A program made the translations under genes and the position numbers. The notes below the pieces were generated by a model that was not told the origin of the DNA, searched no databases, and saw nothing but the letters and a program-made list of their open reading frames with translations. DNA of 64,000 nt from contig NZ_JAHPZX010000001.1 in NCBI RefSeq assembly GCF_021325795.1, positions 1,426,001 through 1,490,000 of the forward strand, in the 5' to 3' direction. Positions 43,744 to 55,912 of this stretch are shown one piece after another; positions within the stretch are counted from its first letter, which is position 1, and each line of letters starts with the position of its first letter. This stretch comes from Bordetella sp. LUAb4 (GTDB taxonomy: Bacteria; Pseudomonadota; Gammaproteobacteria; Burkholderiales; Burkholderiaceae_B).

Positions 43744-44652
43744 ATGTCGTCCAGTTTTTCCTTCAAACTTGCCCTTCCGCGTGGTTACAGTGCCGCGGAC
43801 GCTATTCATTTTCATGGAAGAGATAAAGAGAAGATCTCCGAAGTGATAACGGACGTTGGGTTGCGCAAGGGCATCCTGCTCGGCGGTGCGCCGGCGGTGT
43901 TGGATATTGAGATCGAACCGGCGAAGAAGAATGCTGTCTGTACGGTAGCGGTGGATGGCACGCTGACCGGCGACATGCAGACACAAGCCAACGACATCGT
44001 GCGCGGTTTGCTTGGCTTGCGGTTGGACCCGCGCGGCTTTGCGGCATTCGTGACCGCCGATCCTGTGTTGGGCCCGCTGACCAAGCGGCAGAAGAGCCTG
44101 CGCATCGTCCAGTCCGCCTCGGTGTTCGAAGCGCTGACGTGGGCGGTGATGGGACAACAGATCAATGTGTCGTTCGCGGTGACGCTGCGGCGTACCTTCA
44201 TCCAGTTGGCGGGACGCAGGCACAGCAGCTGCCTGTGGTGCTACCCCTCCCCCGCGGATGCGGCGCGTATTCCCATCGAGGAATTGCTATCCCGCCAATA
44301 CTCGCGGTCCAAGGCCGAAACGGTATTGAGACTGTCGTCGCTGGTGGCGAGCGGCGAGCTGGACATCGTCGAAAGCGCTACCAATCCGATCGAATCGATC
44401 TGCGCGGCGCTGCTTGCCGTCAAGGGCATCGGTCCATGGACAGTGAACTACGCGCTATTGAGAGGCTACGGCCAGCCGGACTGCTCGCTGCATGGCGACG
44501 TGGCCGTGCGCGCCGCCATCGGCAAGCTGTGGGGGCTGGAAACCCGACCCGACATGGCCGCGGCGGAAGCACTCCTGAAACGCTACAGCCCGCACCGCAC
44601 CATGGCCGCCGCGCACCTGTGGGCCAGCTTGAGCGCCAAGACCGGATATTGA
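43744..44652 (+). CDS. alkA: DNA-3-methyladenine glycosylase II (AlkA-like)
   Basis: 302-residue base-excision repair glycosylase that removes alkylated bases. N-terminal AlkA-type domain, then the helix-hairpin-helix LLAVKGIGPWTVNYALLRGY near residue 225, followed by the catalytic Asp in SLHGDVAVR. The preceding FEALTWAVMGQQINVSFAV helix is typical. The first Cys/Trp loop (SSCLWCYP) is a minor variation. Start: ATG 43744; an in-frame TTG at 43732 has a GGAATAG before it and is possible. Divergent from the radical SAM gene with 135 bp between; the stop abuts that of the convergent LldD-like gene. Confidence 0.88.
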   Translation: MSSSFSFKLALPRGYSAADAIHFHGRDKEKISEVITDVGLRKGILLGGAPAVLDIEIEPAKKNAVCTVAVDGTLTGDMQTQANDIVRGLLGLRLDPRGFAAFVTADPVLGPLTKRQKSLRIVQSASVFEALTWAVMGQQINVSFAVTLRRTFIQLAGRRHSSCLWCYPSPADAARIPIEELLSRQYSRSKAETVLRLSSLVASGELDIVESATNPIESICAALLAVKGIGPWTVNYALLRGYGQPDCSLHGDVAVRAAIGKLWGLETRPDMAAAEALLKRYSPHRTMAAAHLWASLSAKTGY

Positions 44653-45798
44653 TCAACGAAAACGCAGATGCCGCCGCGTGAGTTCCGAGATGGATTTGCA
44701 GCCCATCAGCTTCATTGCCCGCTCGATCTCGACACGCATCAGTTCCAGCGCCCTTTCCACACCGGGCTGCCCGGCGGCGGCCAGCGGGAACAGATAGTAG
44801 CGGCCCAGCCCCACTGCCTTGGCGCCCAGCGCCAGCGCTTTGAGCACATGCGTGCCACGCTGCACGCCACCATCCATCATCACGTCCAGGCGGTCGCCGA
44901 CGGCGTCAACGATTTCGGCAAGTTGATCGAAGGCGCTACGCGAGCCGTCGAGCTGGCGGCCGCCATGGTTGGACAGCACGATGCCCGTGCAACCGATGTC
45001 CGCGGCCCGCTTGGCATCTTCCACCGACATGACGCCTTTCAGGCAGAACTGCCCGTCCCACTGCCGCACCATCGCGGCAACGTCGTCCCACGACATGGCC
45101 GGATCCAGCATCTCCGTGAAATAGCGGCTGATGGACATGGCACCGCCGCCCATATCCACGTGGTCGTCGAGCTGCGGTAGTGCGATGCGTTCGTGCGTGA
45201 AGTAGTTCAGCGCCCATGCCGGCCTGGCCGCGAACTGGGCAATACCGCTGAGATTGAGCCGAAAGGGAATGGCGAAACCCGTGCGCTTGTCGCGCTCCCG
45301 GTTGCCGCCGGTGATGCTGTCGACGGTCAGCATCATTACCGGGACGCCTGCCTCTTTGGCACGCGCCATCATGTCCCGGTTCAGGCCGCGATCCTTGTGG
45401 AAATAGAACTGGTAGACCTGCGGGCCGCCGCTGATCTTGCGGGCTTCCTCCAGGCTCACCGTCCCCAGCGAAGACACGCCGAACATGGTGCCGTACTTGC
45501 CGGCGGCGGCCGCGACGGCGCGCTCTCCCTGATGATGGAACAGGCGCTGCAGCGCCGTCGGCGAGCAATAGACCGGCAGCGCCAGCTTCTGGCCCATCAC
45601 GGTCACCGAGAGGTCCACGTCCGCCACGCCGCGCAACACGTCCGGCACCAGGTCGCATGACTCGAAAGCCGCGGTATTGCGCCGGTAGGTCGTTTCATCG
45701 TCGGCCGCGCCATCGATGTAATTGAAGATCGGGCCGGGCAGGCGCCGACGCGCCATCAGACGGAAGTCGTGGAAGTTCTGGCACTGTCGCAAATGCAT
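44653..45798 (-). CDS. lldD: FMN-dependent alpha-hydroxy acid dehydrogenase (L-lactate dehydrogenase LldD type)
   Basis: 381 residues, TIM barrel. Oxidises L-lactate or a related 2-hydroxy acid, electrons going to the quinone pool. FMN/substrate motifs: the N-terminal FNYIDGAADDETTY, VYCSPTALQRLFHHQGE near residue 76, the catalytic His in VLSNHGGRQLDGS near residue 278 and the FMN phosphate-binding MMDGGVQRGTHVLKALALGA near residue 312. The ATG is preceded by GGAGGAGACCCC. No lactate permease (lldP) or regulator is adjacent, so the exact hydroxy acid is uncertain. Its stop codon directly abuts the alkA stop (TGATCA). Confidence 0.9.
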   Translation of the reverse strand: MHLRQCQNFHDFRLMARRRLPGPIFNYIDGAADDETTYRRNTAAFESCDLVPDVLRGVADVDLSVTVMGQKLALPVYCSPTALQRLFHHQGERAVAAAAGKYGTMFGVSSLGTVSLEEARKISGGPQVYQFYFHKDRGLNRDMMARAKEAGVPVMMLTVDSITGGNRERDKRTGFAIPFRLNLSGIAQFAARPAWALNYFTHERIALPQLDDHVDMGGGAMSISRYFTEMLDPAMSWDDVAAMVRQWDGQFCLKGVMSVEDAKRAADIGCTGIVLSNHGGRQLDGSRSAFDQLAEIVDAVGDRLDVMMDGGVQRGTHVLKALALGAKAVGLGRYYLFPLAAAGQPGVERALELMRVEIERAMKLMGCKSISELTRRHLRFR

Positions 45799-45839
45799 CT
45801 GGGGTCTCCTCCATCACGTTTTCGAAGTTCTGATCTGAT

Positions 45840-45875
45840 AAAAAACAGGCCCGCTTCCTCAAGAGAAAGCGGGCC
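45840..45875 (-). terminator. Rho-independent terminator of ssb
   Basis: Perfect 9-bp stem GGCCCGCTT / AAGCGGGCC (45848-45856 and 45867-45875) with a 10-base loop. On the minus strand it lies 31 bp past the ssb stop and is followed by TGTTTTTTATC, a proper U-tract. Confidence 0.9.
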
Positions 45876-45905
45876 GGTACCCACAAAAAAGTGAGTTTTT
45901 CTGTC

Positions 45906-46427
45906 TTAGAACGGAATATCGTCGTCCATGTCCGCCAGGTTGGCGCCGCCGCTCGACTGCGCGGGCGCGGACGGGCGTTGTTGTTGAGGGGCCGGGCGCT
46001 GCTGGGCCGGACGCTGCTGGCGCGGGGCCGGCGCGTCGTCGTAGCCGCCGCTGCTGCCGCCACCTTGATAGTCACCGCCACCGCCGCCTTCACGGCCGCC
46101 CAGCATCTGCATCTGGTCAGCCACGATTTCCGTGCTGTAGCGGTCGGCGTTGGTGTCCTTGTCTTGCCACTTGCGCGTCTTCAGCCGGCCTTCGACATAG
46201 ACGGAACGGCCCTTCTTCAGATACTCGCCGGCGATTTCAGCCAGGCGGTTGTAGAAGACGACACGGTGCCACTCGGTTTCTTCGCGCTTTTCGCCGCTGT
46301 TCTTGTCTTTCCATTGCGAGGTGGTCGCAATGGAGACGTTGCAGATGGCCGCGCCGTCAGGGCTGTAGCGCACCTCGGGATCGCGTCCCAGGTTGCCGAC
46401 GATGATTACTTTATTGACCGATGCCAT
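45906..46427 (-). CDS. ssb: Single-stranded DNA-binding protein
   Basis: 173 residues. OB-fold domain 1-112 ([20 protein letters not shown] start; [34 protein letters not shown]), then a flexible Gly/Gln/Pro-rich linker with [16 protein letters not shown] repeats and the acidic tip DMDDDIPF that recruits repair and replication proteins. GAGG lies eight bases before the ATG. It is followed by a strong terminator. It lies in the ssb / MFS / uvrA block; unlike E. coli, ssb and uvrA are separated by the MFS gene. Confidence 0.98.
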   Translation of the reverse strand: MASVNKVIIVGNLGRDPEVRYSPDGAAICNVSIATTSQWKDKNSGEKREETEWHRVVFYNRLAEIAGEYLKKGRSVYVEGRLKTRKWQDKDTNADRYSTEIVADQMQMLGGREGGGGGDYQGGGSSGGYDDAPAPRQQRPAQQRPAPQQQRPSAPAQSSGGANLADMDDDIPF

Positions 46428-46696
46428 TGCTGATACCTCATCTTGTCGCCGACCGCAAAACAGCCTGCCGACAAAAAACGTTTAGATGTGCTGAGTTTCC
46501 GGGGAGCCGAAGATCAGTCTCGTTGTCACGCCGAGCGCGCTGTCCAGCGCATCGGCGGGCGGCCTTCCGAACCGGGAAGGCTCAAGCTTACCCCACCAAG
46601 GGATGGCATTCTACCGGGTACAGACGCGAAAGCGTCATATCCCCGGGCCGGCAGGCAAGACATGCCGTAACAATTCCCCAAACCGGAGCTGTCCCC

Positions 46697-47881
46697 TCAA
46701 GCCAACGGCTTCATCTTCCAGCCGAGCACCAGCCAGACCACGGCCAGGCAGGCGACCGCCACGAAGACGCCCGTGGCGCCGACGTGGGCGGCCAGGACGC
46801 CGCCGAGCGCACCGCCGCAGAACAGTCCCAAGGCTTGCGAGGTGTTGTAGAACCCCAGGGCCAACCCCTTGTATTCCCGCGGAGCAACCCGCGAGACCAG
46901 CGACGGCTGCAGGGCCTCCAGGATGTTGAAGGCGACGAAAAAGCCCGTCAGCAAGGCCATCAGGGTGTAGAAGTTGTGGCTGGCCCACGGCATCGCCGCC
47001 AGCACCACGATGAGAAAGGCCACCGCCGCCCGCAGGGCACCCCGATGCGCCCGGCGCTTTTCCGCCACGAACACCGCCGGCACCATCAGCACGAAAGAAA
47101 TCAAAATGACCGGCAGATAGACCTTCCACAGGTCGTGGGCATCCAGCCCGCCCAGGCGCGCCAGCAGGGCCGGCACCACCACGAATAGCGATACCTGGGT
47201 CAGATGCAGGCAAAACACCCCGAAATTCAAGCGCAACAGGTCCGGATGCAGGAACACCGCGGCGGGACGCTGCCCCGTCATGGCGCGATCATCCCCCCGC
47301 GGCGCCAGCGGCACGATCCAGCGCGCCACGGCCAGGCTGGCCAAGCCCAGACAGGTGATGGTCCAGAACAGGCCAGGCAGACCCCACCAACCCACCAGCA
47401 AGGGCGCTACCACCAGGGAAACCGCAAAAGACAGGCCGATCGAGCCGCCCACCATCGCCATGGCGCGCGTGCGCACTTCGTCACGGGTGGCATCCGCCAG
47501 CCAGGCCGTAATCGCGGCGGATATCGCCCCCGCCCCCTGGATGGCCCGCCCGATGGTGATCCAGAACACATCGGGCGACAGGGCACAGACCACGCTGCCG
47601 ATCACGAACAAGGTCAGCCCCAGCAGCACCACGGGCCGCCGTCCCCAACGGTCGGACGCCAGACCGAAAGGAATCTGCAGAATCGCCTGGGTCAGGCCAT
47701 ACATGCCCATGGCCAGGCCGACGCGAGCCGGATTGTCGCCACCGGGCAGGTCGCGCGCGGCCACGGTAAACACGGGCAGCAGCAGGAACAAGCCCAGCAT
47801 CCGACAGGCAAACAATCCCGCCAGCGCGAAGCTGGCCCGGCGTTCAGAGGAAGTGAGCTGTAATTTGGCGTGATCCGGCAT
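46697..47881 (-). CDS. MFS transporter between ssb and uvrA
   Basis: 394 residues with twelve membrane helices. Motif [17 protein letters not shown] near residue 73, motif C-like [20 protein letters not shown] near residue 143, as in drug:H+ antiporters of the DHA1 family. It converges on no gene; ssb lies downstream on the same strand after 269 bp and uvrA is divergent. The position between ssb and uvrA is characteristic of Bordetella and relatives as I remember them. Substrate unknown. The stop at 46697 follows a short basic C-terminus (GWKMKPLA). Confidence 0.9.
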   Translation of the reverse strand: MPDHAKLQLTSSERRASFALAGLFACRMLGLFLLLPVFTVAARDLPGGDNPARVGLAMGMYGLTQAILQIPFGLASDRWGRRPVVLLGLTLFVIGSVVCALSPDVFWITIGRAIQGAGAISAAITAWLADATRDEVRTRAMAMVGGSIGLSFAVSLVVAPLLVGWWGLPGLFWTITCLGLASLAVARWIVPLAPRGDDRAMTGQRPAAVFLHPDLLRLNFGVFCLHLTQVSLFVVVPALLARLGGLDAHDLWKVYLPVILISFVLMVPAVFVAEKRRAHRGALRAAVAFLIVVLAAMPWASHNFYTLMALLTGFFVAFNILEALQPSLVSRVAPREYKGLALGFYNTSQALGLFCGGALGGVLAAHVGATGVFVAVACLAVVWLVLGWKMKPLA

Positions 47882-48029
47882 GCGTTATCAAGAAATGCGG
47901 CCGCGGAAACCGAAGCGGAAACTAAGAAAGCGGCCCGGAACTGGGCCGGACCTCATAGGGATCCGGGCTGGTAACAGTCCGGCGCGCTATAGTACCAAGT
48001 TGCCCTTTGAATCTGCTGAAACCGACCTG

Positions 48030-50903
<2,874 letters not shown>

Positions 50904-50916
50904 GCGGGTCGCCGTC

Positions 50917-50968
50917 TTGCCTGTGTCATTTGCCTGCATCATTTGCCTGCGCCCCTTGCCTGCTTCAC
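50917..50968. repeat. Four 13-bp tandem repeats after uvrA
   Basis: Four consecutive units begin TTGCCTG(C/T): 50917-50929, 50930-50942, 50943-50955 and 50956-50968. Only the last five bases vary. The array lies between the uvrA hairpin and the convergent crotonase gene. Confidence 0.85.
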
Positions 50969-50978
50969 TCGCCCCGCT

Positions 50979-51764
50979 TCACTGCCCCGTGAACACCGGC
51001 TTGCGCTTGGCCGCGAACGCGGTGGCGGCATTGCGGTAATCTTCGCTCTCGTTCGCGCGGCGCGTGATGGCCTCGATGCGCTCCGCGTTCTCCGTGACCG
51101 TTCCCGCGGCAATGGCATTGAGCTGCATCTTGCTGCCGGCGATGGACAGCGGCGCGTTGTCCATCATGGACTGGCCAAAGCGCAAAGCCGCGTCCAACAC
51201 ATCGCCGTCGCAACGTTCGTCCAGATAGCCCGCCGCGCAAGCCGCATCCGCGGCTATCATGTCCCCCGTGTATAGCCAGCGGCGCGCCGTGCGTACCCCT
51301 ATCAGGCTGGCCAGACGCTGCAGCTGGATGGTCGGATAGATCAGCCCAAGCAGGGCCACCGGCACGCGTACGCGCGCACTGGCATCGCCCACGCGGAAGT
51401 CGCAGCACATCGCCAGGCTGCAACCGCCCCCCACGCAAACGCCGCTCACCGCGGCAATGACGGGAATGGGCGCATCCTGCACCGCGGCATAGCATTCCTG
51501 GATGACGGCGCGATAAGCATCCGCACGCACCGGATCCGTCAAGGCGTCGCGGAAGGCCAGGATGTCGTCACCCGCGCAGAAGTGTCCCTCCGCCCCGCGC
51601 AACACGGCCAACCGCAGCTTGTGATCGCGGCCGATGGCCAGGAAGGTGTCGCGCAGGTCCGTCCACGCGCGCAGGTCGCAGGCGTTGCGGCGATACGGCC
51701 GGTTGATGGTGACGACCGCAACGCGGCCGTCATCGCGGTATTCGACGAGGATTTCTGAAGTCAT
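50979..51764 (-). CDS. Enoyl-CoA hydratase/isomerase family protein lacking both catalytic glutamates
   Basis: 261-residue crotonase fold. CoA/oxyanion loop GHFCAGDDILAF at 60-71 and GVCVGGGCSLAMCCDFRVG at 108-126. In true hydratases the residue after GGGC is the catalytic Glu; here it is Ser116. The second Glu (in the P-E-V-x-L-G element) is Val136 in RVPVALLGLI. A hydratase reaction is therefore unlikely; other crotonase chemistry (isomerase, decarboxylase, thioesterase-like) is possible. ATG 51764 gives the family start MTSEILVEYRDDGRVAVVTI; a longer in-frame start at 51860 is not used. Third gene after the acyl-CoA ligase and Bug receptor on the same strand. Confidence 0.87.
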   Translation of the reverse strand: MTSEILVEYRDDGRVAVVTINRPYRRNACDLRAWTDLRDTFLAIGRDHKLRLAVLRGAEGHFCAGDDILAFRDALTDPVRADAYRAVIQECYAAVQDAPIPVIAAVSGVCVGGGCSLAMCCDFRVGDASARVRVPVALLGLIYPTIQLQRLASLIGVRTARRWLYTGDMIAADAACAAGYLDERCDGDVLDAALRFGQSMMDNAPLSIAGSKMQLNAIAAGTVTENAERIEAITRRANESEDYRNAATAFAAKRKPVFTGQ

Positions 51765-51814
51765 AGTCCGGATGCCGATCGGGCATGTGCTGGCACGTCC
51801 GCGCAGCTTTAGTG

Positions 51815-52858
51815 TCAAGGGGTATAGGTGATGCCGGCTGCGTCGATGGCCTTGTCCCACTTGGCCACGTCCGCCCGCAGCGCTTGCGCGGCCTCGGCCG
51901 GCGTATTGCGCAAAGGCAGCACGCCTTGCAGGGCGAACTGATCTTTCACACGCTGTGTATCCATCAGTTTTTGCAAGGCGGTGTTCAACTTGGTGATGAC
52001 GGCATCGGGCGTCGCGGCCGGCGCCAACACGCTGTAGATGGCTTGCGCGGAGAAGCCGGGCAGGCCCTGCTCCGCCAGCGTCGGCACGTCCGGCAGCGAG
52101 GGCAGCCGATGCGCCGTTGCCACGCCGATCGCATGAATCCGGCCGGTGGGAATATTGGCCAGGGAGGTAGGCGCGGTGGCGAACATCATCTGAATCTGGC
52201 CAGACATCAGATCGGTCATGGCCGGCGCCGCGCCACGATACGGCACGTGCATGATTTCCACTTTTTCCTGCAGGCGGAACATCTCGGCCACTACGTGTTC
52301 GATGGTGCCGTTGCCCGACGATCCATAAGCGATTTTGCCGGGTTCTTTCTTCAGCATCGCGACGAATTCGGGCAGCGTCTTGGCCGCCACGGTATGGCTG
52401 GCAACCAGCACGATAGGCAATTCGCCCACCATGGCGATCGGCCGGAAATCCTTCGCCAGGTCATAGCCGACGGTCTGCACGCCCATCAGCTTGCTGATCA
52501 GCGCATACGATGTACTGGGGGACATCAGCAAGGTGTAGCCATCGGGCGCGGCACGTTTGACGTATTGCGCGCCCAGATTGCCCGCGAAGCCGGGTTTGTT
52601 TTCGACCACCACCGATTGACCCAGGGCTTCGCTCAACTCACGTCCCAGGATGCGCGCCACGACATCGACCGCGCCGCCCGGCGCATAAGCCACCACCAGC
52701 GTGATGGGACGGTCCGGATAGGCCGCGCAAGCGGCGCCAGCCATGCTCATGGCCACCGCGCCGAACAGCGCCCTGGCCATGACACGAGCCGCCGTGCGCC
52801 GCAAGCGAGACGCGGCAGAGTTGAAAACCCGGCTGACTGAGCAACGATACGTCTTCAT
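51815..52858 (-). CDS. Bug/TctC-family periplasmic receptor (second copy)
   Basis: 347 residues. A basic N-terminus and signal core (MARALFGAVAMSMAGAACAA), then Bug signatures: YPDRPITLVVAYAPGGAVDV near residue 47, VVENKPGFAGNLGAQYV near residue 81 and the terminal KWDKAIDAAGI. It captures a carboxylic acid or amide. Its place between an AMP-ligase gene and a crotonase suggests the ligand is the acid later activated to a CoA ester. An AGGGGAA lies 7 bases before the ATG. About 20 extra residues precede a second Met (MARAL), which could be the true start. Confidence 0.9.
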   Translation of the reverse strand: MKTYRCSVSRVFNSAASRLRRTAARVMARALFGAVAMSMAGAACAAYPDRPITLVVAYAPGGAVDVVARILGRELSEALGQSVVVENKPGFAGNLGAQYVKRAAPDGYTLLMSPSTSYALISKLMGVQTVGYDLAKDFRPIAMVGELPIVLVASHTVAAKTLPEFVAMLKKEPGKIAYGSSGNGTIEHVVAEMFRLQEKVEIMHVPYRGAAPAMTDLMSGQIQMMFATAPTSLANIPTGRIHAIGVATAHRLPSLPDVPTLAEQGLPGFSAQAIYSVLAPAATPDAVITKLNTALQKLMDTQRVKDQFALQGVLPLRNTPAEAAQALRADVAKWDKAIDAAGITYTP

Positions 52859-52931
52859 CTGTATTCCCCTTGTGATGATGCGCGCAGGCTCTTGTCCCTT
52901 GTGTGCGCATGCGCCGGTCCGTCCGGCTCCG

Positions 52932-54524
52932 CTACTTCCCGATGCGATAACCCGAACTGTCCAGATCCCATGCGTCAGTCACCGTGCGCGGCAATTCCTT
53001 CTTCTGGATGCGTTGCGTGGGTGTCTTGGGAAACTCGTCGATGAACGCGACATAGCGGGGAATCTGGTAATACGGCAGGCGCGCCTCGCTCCACTTGATC
53101 AAGCTCAGCGGATCGAGCTGGCAAGCTGTGCCGGTTTCCTGTTCCCGCACTCGCACGAACAGCTTCAACTCGTCTTCACCCAGATCGCTGGGAACGCCGA
53201 TCAAGGCGACCTCCTCGACGTCGGGGTGCTCGGCGATCACGCGCTCCACTTCCCAGGTCGAGATATTGATACCGCGCCGGCGCAGCATTTCCTTCTTGCG
53301 GCCGGCGTAATACAGGAAACCTTCGGCGTCCTGACGGCCCAGGTCGCCGGTCAGGAACCAATCCCCCCGGCGCGATGATGCCTCGGCATCCGGATTACGG
53401 AAATAGCCCAGGAAATCGAGGCCGGGCGCACGCGCGCGCACCGTGATCTCGCCGGCCTGCCCCACGGGCACCGGCTTGCCCTCATCGTCCGTCAACCGTA
53501 CGTCGTAGTAGTCCAGTGCCTTGCCGATGGAGCCCGCCGGCCCTTGCGGGTTGACCGTGACGAAGGTGATCAGCTCCGACAACCCGTAGCCTTCGCGCAT
53601 CGCCACACCGAAACGTTCGGAGAAAGCCTTCCACAGTTCGGGCGGGCAGCCGCCGCCCCAGGCGATGCGTACGCCGTGGGTACGATCGCCATCACGTGGC
53701 GGCTGCTTGAGCAGCATGGGGATGACCGTGCCCAGGTAATGGATGTGCGTGACGTTGTAGCGGCGCGCATCGTCCCAGAAGCGCGAGGCACTGAAGCGTT
53801 CCACCATCGCCAGCCGCGTGCCGCCGATCAAGGCGGAAATGATGACGGCCACGCCGGCCCCGTGATGCAGCGACTCCCACAGCAGGAAGGTATCGCCGGG
53901 CTGCGCGCCGGTCAGGCGCAGGATGGCTTGCGGTCCCGCGCGCAGCGTGCGGTCGGATTTCAGCACTCCTTTGGGCGCGCCGGTGGTGCCGGAACTGGGC
54001 GTCAGGGCCAGGATGTCGTCCGGCGCGGGCCGGGCGGGCGGCGCGTCAGTGGACTGGCTTTCGAGACGTTCGAAAGCATGGGCGGCGTCGTGCCCGCCAC
54101 GCCACAGAACCTGCTCGACTTTGGCCAGCTCCGGCGCCAGGGCCTCGGCATGCAGGGCATCGGCGATCAGTGCGCGCGGCGCCAGATGATCGAACAGATG
54201 CTGCAATGACGCGCCCTTCAGATGGACGTTGATCGGCACCCGCAACAGACCCAGCTTGGCCAAGGCGAAGATGGCGACGATATGGTCGGGGTGACTCGGA
54301 AGCATCAGGCCCACGCGATCGCCTGGGCGCAGGCCTTCCTGCCACAGCAGATTGGCCAGCTGATTGACGCGCGCATTCAGTGCGCTCAAGGTCAGGACTT
54401 CGTCCTTGAAGTAGCAATAGACGCCCTGCGGATCTTCCGCCGCGCGGCGTGTCAGCAGATCGGCGAGGGTTTCATCGGGCACCGGCGCGATGCTGACGTG
54501 CGAGGTATCGGGGCTGGCTTGCAT
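52932..54524 (-). CDS. AMP-dependent acyl-CoA synthetase (ANL family)
   Basis: 530 residues. P-loop-like AMP-binding motif LTPSSGTTGAPKGVLKS at about 170-186, WGGGCPPELWKAFSERFGVA near 295, GYGLSELITFVTV near 320, the DWFLTGDLGRQDAEGFLYYAG hinge split at the D-L element near 415 and the C-terminal catalytic Lys region PKTPTQRIQKKELP near 505. Makes an acyl-CoA from an acid via an acyl adenylate; closest in layout to crotonobetaine/carnitine-CoA ligase and CaiC types. ATG 54524 starts MQASPDTSHVS; a longer frame extends into the AT-rich leader and is unlikely. First gene of the ligase / Bug / crotonase operon. Confidence 0.9.
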   Translation of the reverse strand: MQASPDTSHVSIAPVPDETLADLLTRRAAEDPQGVYCYFKDEVLTLSALNARVNQLANLLWQEGLRPGDRVGLMLPSHPDHIVAIFALAKLGLLRVPINVHLKGASLQHLFDHLAPRALIADALHAEALAPELAKVEQVLWRGGHDAAHAFERLESQSTDAPPARPAPDDILALTPSSGTTGAPKGVLKSDRTLRAGPQAILRLTGAQPGDTFLLWESLHHGAGVAVIISALIGGTRLAMVERFSASRFWDDARRYNVTHIHYLGTVIPMLLKQPPRDGDRTHGVRIAWGGGCPPELWKAFSERFGVAMREGYGLSELITFVTVNPQGPAGSIGKALDYYDVRLTDDEGKPVPVGQAGEITVRARAPGLDFLGYFRNPDAEASSRRGDWFLTGDLGRQDAEGFLYYAGRKKEMLRRRGINISTWEVERVIAEHPDVEEVALIGVPSDLGEDELKLFVRVREQETGTACQLDPLSLIKWSEARLPYYQIPRYVAFIDEFPKTPTQRIQKKELPRTVTDAWDLDSSGYRIGK

Positions 54525-54620
54525 TGAGGCGATCACGAAGACGAAGAGACGGGGGATGTTGCGTACCCGGGGCGCTTGCGGCGTCGGGGACGTTCGGCAA
54601 GTTCGACGCGCAGGCCAATC

Positions 54621-54645
54621 CAAATCAAATCAAATCAAATCAAAT
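54621..54645. repeat. Pentanucleotide repeat (CAAAT)5
   Basis: Five perfect CAAAT units, flanked by the near-copies CCAAT and CAATA. The array is about 100 bp before the ligase ATG, in the probable promoter or 5' leader. Confidence 0.92.
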
Positions 54646-54741
54646 CAATAATTGATATGCAATTATTTAGATTGATTGGCAATTGAGATCACTATAGGAG
54701 TCGTCCCATGCCCCGAAAATTAGGGAAAACACGATAAATCG

Positions 54742-54774
54742 ATTGAATAACAATTTAGATAATTACTATTCAAT
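54742..54774. promoter_or_regulatory. Inverted repeat, candidate operator
   Basis: ATTGAATA (54742-54749) and TATTCAAT (54767-54774) are exact reverse complements with a 17-base spacer, in the AT-rich leader. Size and spacing fit a dimer/tetramer binding site such as that of the neighbouring IclR protein. Confidence 0.5.
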
Positions 54775-54895
54775 TGAATTAGGGCTTGGATGGGGTGCTA
54801 CGTGGGGTTTTTGGGGCGAGGAGGGCCCACCGTTTCCCTTTTTGGGCTAACGGCTACGAAACGGGACTGCTGGCCGGGTGTAGAGGGGCCTGCGC

Positions 54896-55741
54896 TCAGC
54901 CGGCGGACAGCGCCTTGGCGGTGTGCAAGGCACGCGGCAGCAGGTCGCGGCGGGCGGCTTCCACGTCGTAGCGCAGCGATAGCGTGGACAGGTTGATGGC
55001 TGCCACGACACGGCCGGCATGGTCGAATACCGGCACGGAAATCGACACGCTGCCCTGCCCCAGATTCTTCTCGGTCATCGAGTAGCCTTCACTGCCGGTT
55101 CTTTCGATCAAGGCAATGATGTCGTCATCCTCGCGATCGCCGAACCGCGCACGCACCGCCGGCGCCAGGCGGCGCAGCATCGCGCGCAGGTCCGCATCGG
55201 ATTTCTGGCACAACAGCACTTGCCCGGACGACGCCGGCAAGGCGGCGAAGCGGCTGCCTACCGGCAAATTCACGGAGGCCAGATGCTCGCTGGGGATATT
55301 GCCCAACACGACGATGTCATCGCCATCCAGCTCCACCCACGACACGGTTTCATGCGTCTCCTGGGCCAATTGCGATAGCACCGGATACGCGGCCTGCAAA
55401 CGCGCATTGGCGCTGAGCATACCGCCCACCAGCCCGACCAGCTTGGTCGACAGCGAATAAAGCCGCGCGGCCGGATGGCGCCTCAAGTAACCAAGCTGGC
55501 ACAGCGTGTAGACAAAGCGCTGCGCAGCGCTGCGGCCCATACCGGTACGCACGGCGATATCGGCAATGGACAATTCGCTGGCACTCTTGTCGAAGGCTTC
55601 CAACACCCGCATCGCCTTCTCCACTGACGCGACGTACAGGCGTTCATCGACATCTGCCTTGGTAACGGGCGCTGCCTTCGATTCCGAACGGGAATCGAAG
55701 GAATCGGCCTGGAGCGTCGATGGTGTCGAATTCGTGGTCAT
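54896..55741 (-). CDS. IclR family transcriptional regulator
   Basis: 281 residues. Winged helix at about 37-95 (VASVEKAMRVLEAFDKSASE; SAAQRFVYTLCQLGYLRRHP), then the effector domain with AAYPVLSQLAQETHETVSWV and GQGSVSISVPVFDHAGRVVA. PcaR-like layout, a subgroup that controls aromatic-acid pathways. It is upstream of, and on the same strand as, the ligase / Bug / crotonase operon, from which it is separated by the AT-rich leader; local control of that operon is the likely role. ATG 55741 is chosen over a longer frame because the first 26 codons of the latter are unlike the family. No clear SD is seen. Confidence 0.9.
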   Translation of the reverse strand: MTTNSTPSTLQADSFDSRSESKAAPVTKADVDERLYVASVEKAMRVLEAFDKSASELSIADIAVRTGMGRSAAQRFVYTLCQLGYLRRHPAARLYSLSTKLVGLVGGMLSANARLQAAYPVLSQLAQETHETVSWVELDGDDIVVLGNIPSEHLASVNLPVGSRFAALPASSGQVLLCQKSDADLRAMLRRLAPAVRARFGDREDDDIIALIERTGSEGYSMTEKNLGQGSVSISVPVFDHAGRVVAAINLSTLSLRYDVEAARRDLLPRALHTAKALSAG

Positions 55742-55912
55742 GAAAAGAGGAGTGTTGCGGCCGTACCGCCGCAGGCTACCCAACAGCGGAGCAGCTCGAC
55801 AGTGTACTAGCAGACCCACTGCCCCCGAGACTATCGCGGGCCGTCGGCAGGCGTCGTTATCCGCGTGGCATTCCGGACTTGGGCGGCCATGCTGGCGCCC
55901 CGGCGTCGGCCA

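Larger units (their letters stand above)
54525..54895. promoter_or_regulatory. AT-rich leader of the ligase / Bug / crotonase operon
   Basis: 371 bp without a gene; bases 54610-54790 are far more AT-rich than any other part of the window. It holds the CAAAT repeat (54621-54645), the inverted repeat at 54742-54774, and several AATTG motifs. Transcription of the ligase operon must start here; the IclR gene lies just upstream on the same strand and may bind here. Confidence 0.65.

Noticed and set aside
46428-48029. SOS (LexA) box before ssb or uvrA
   Set aside because: I looked for a CTGT-N8-ACAG pattern in both upstream regions and found none.
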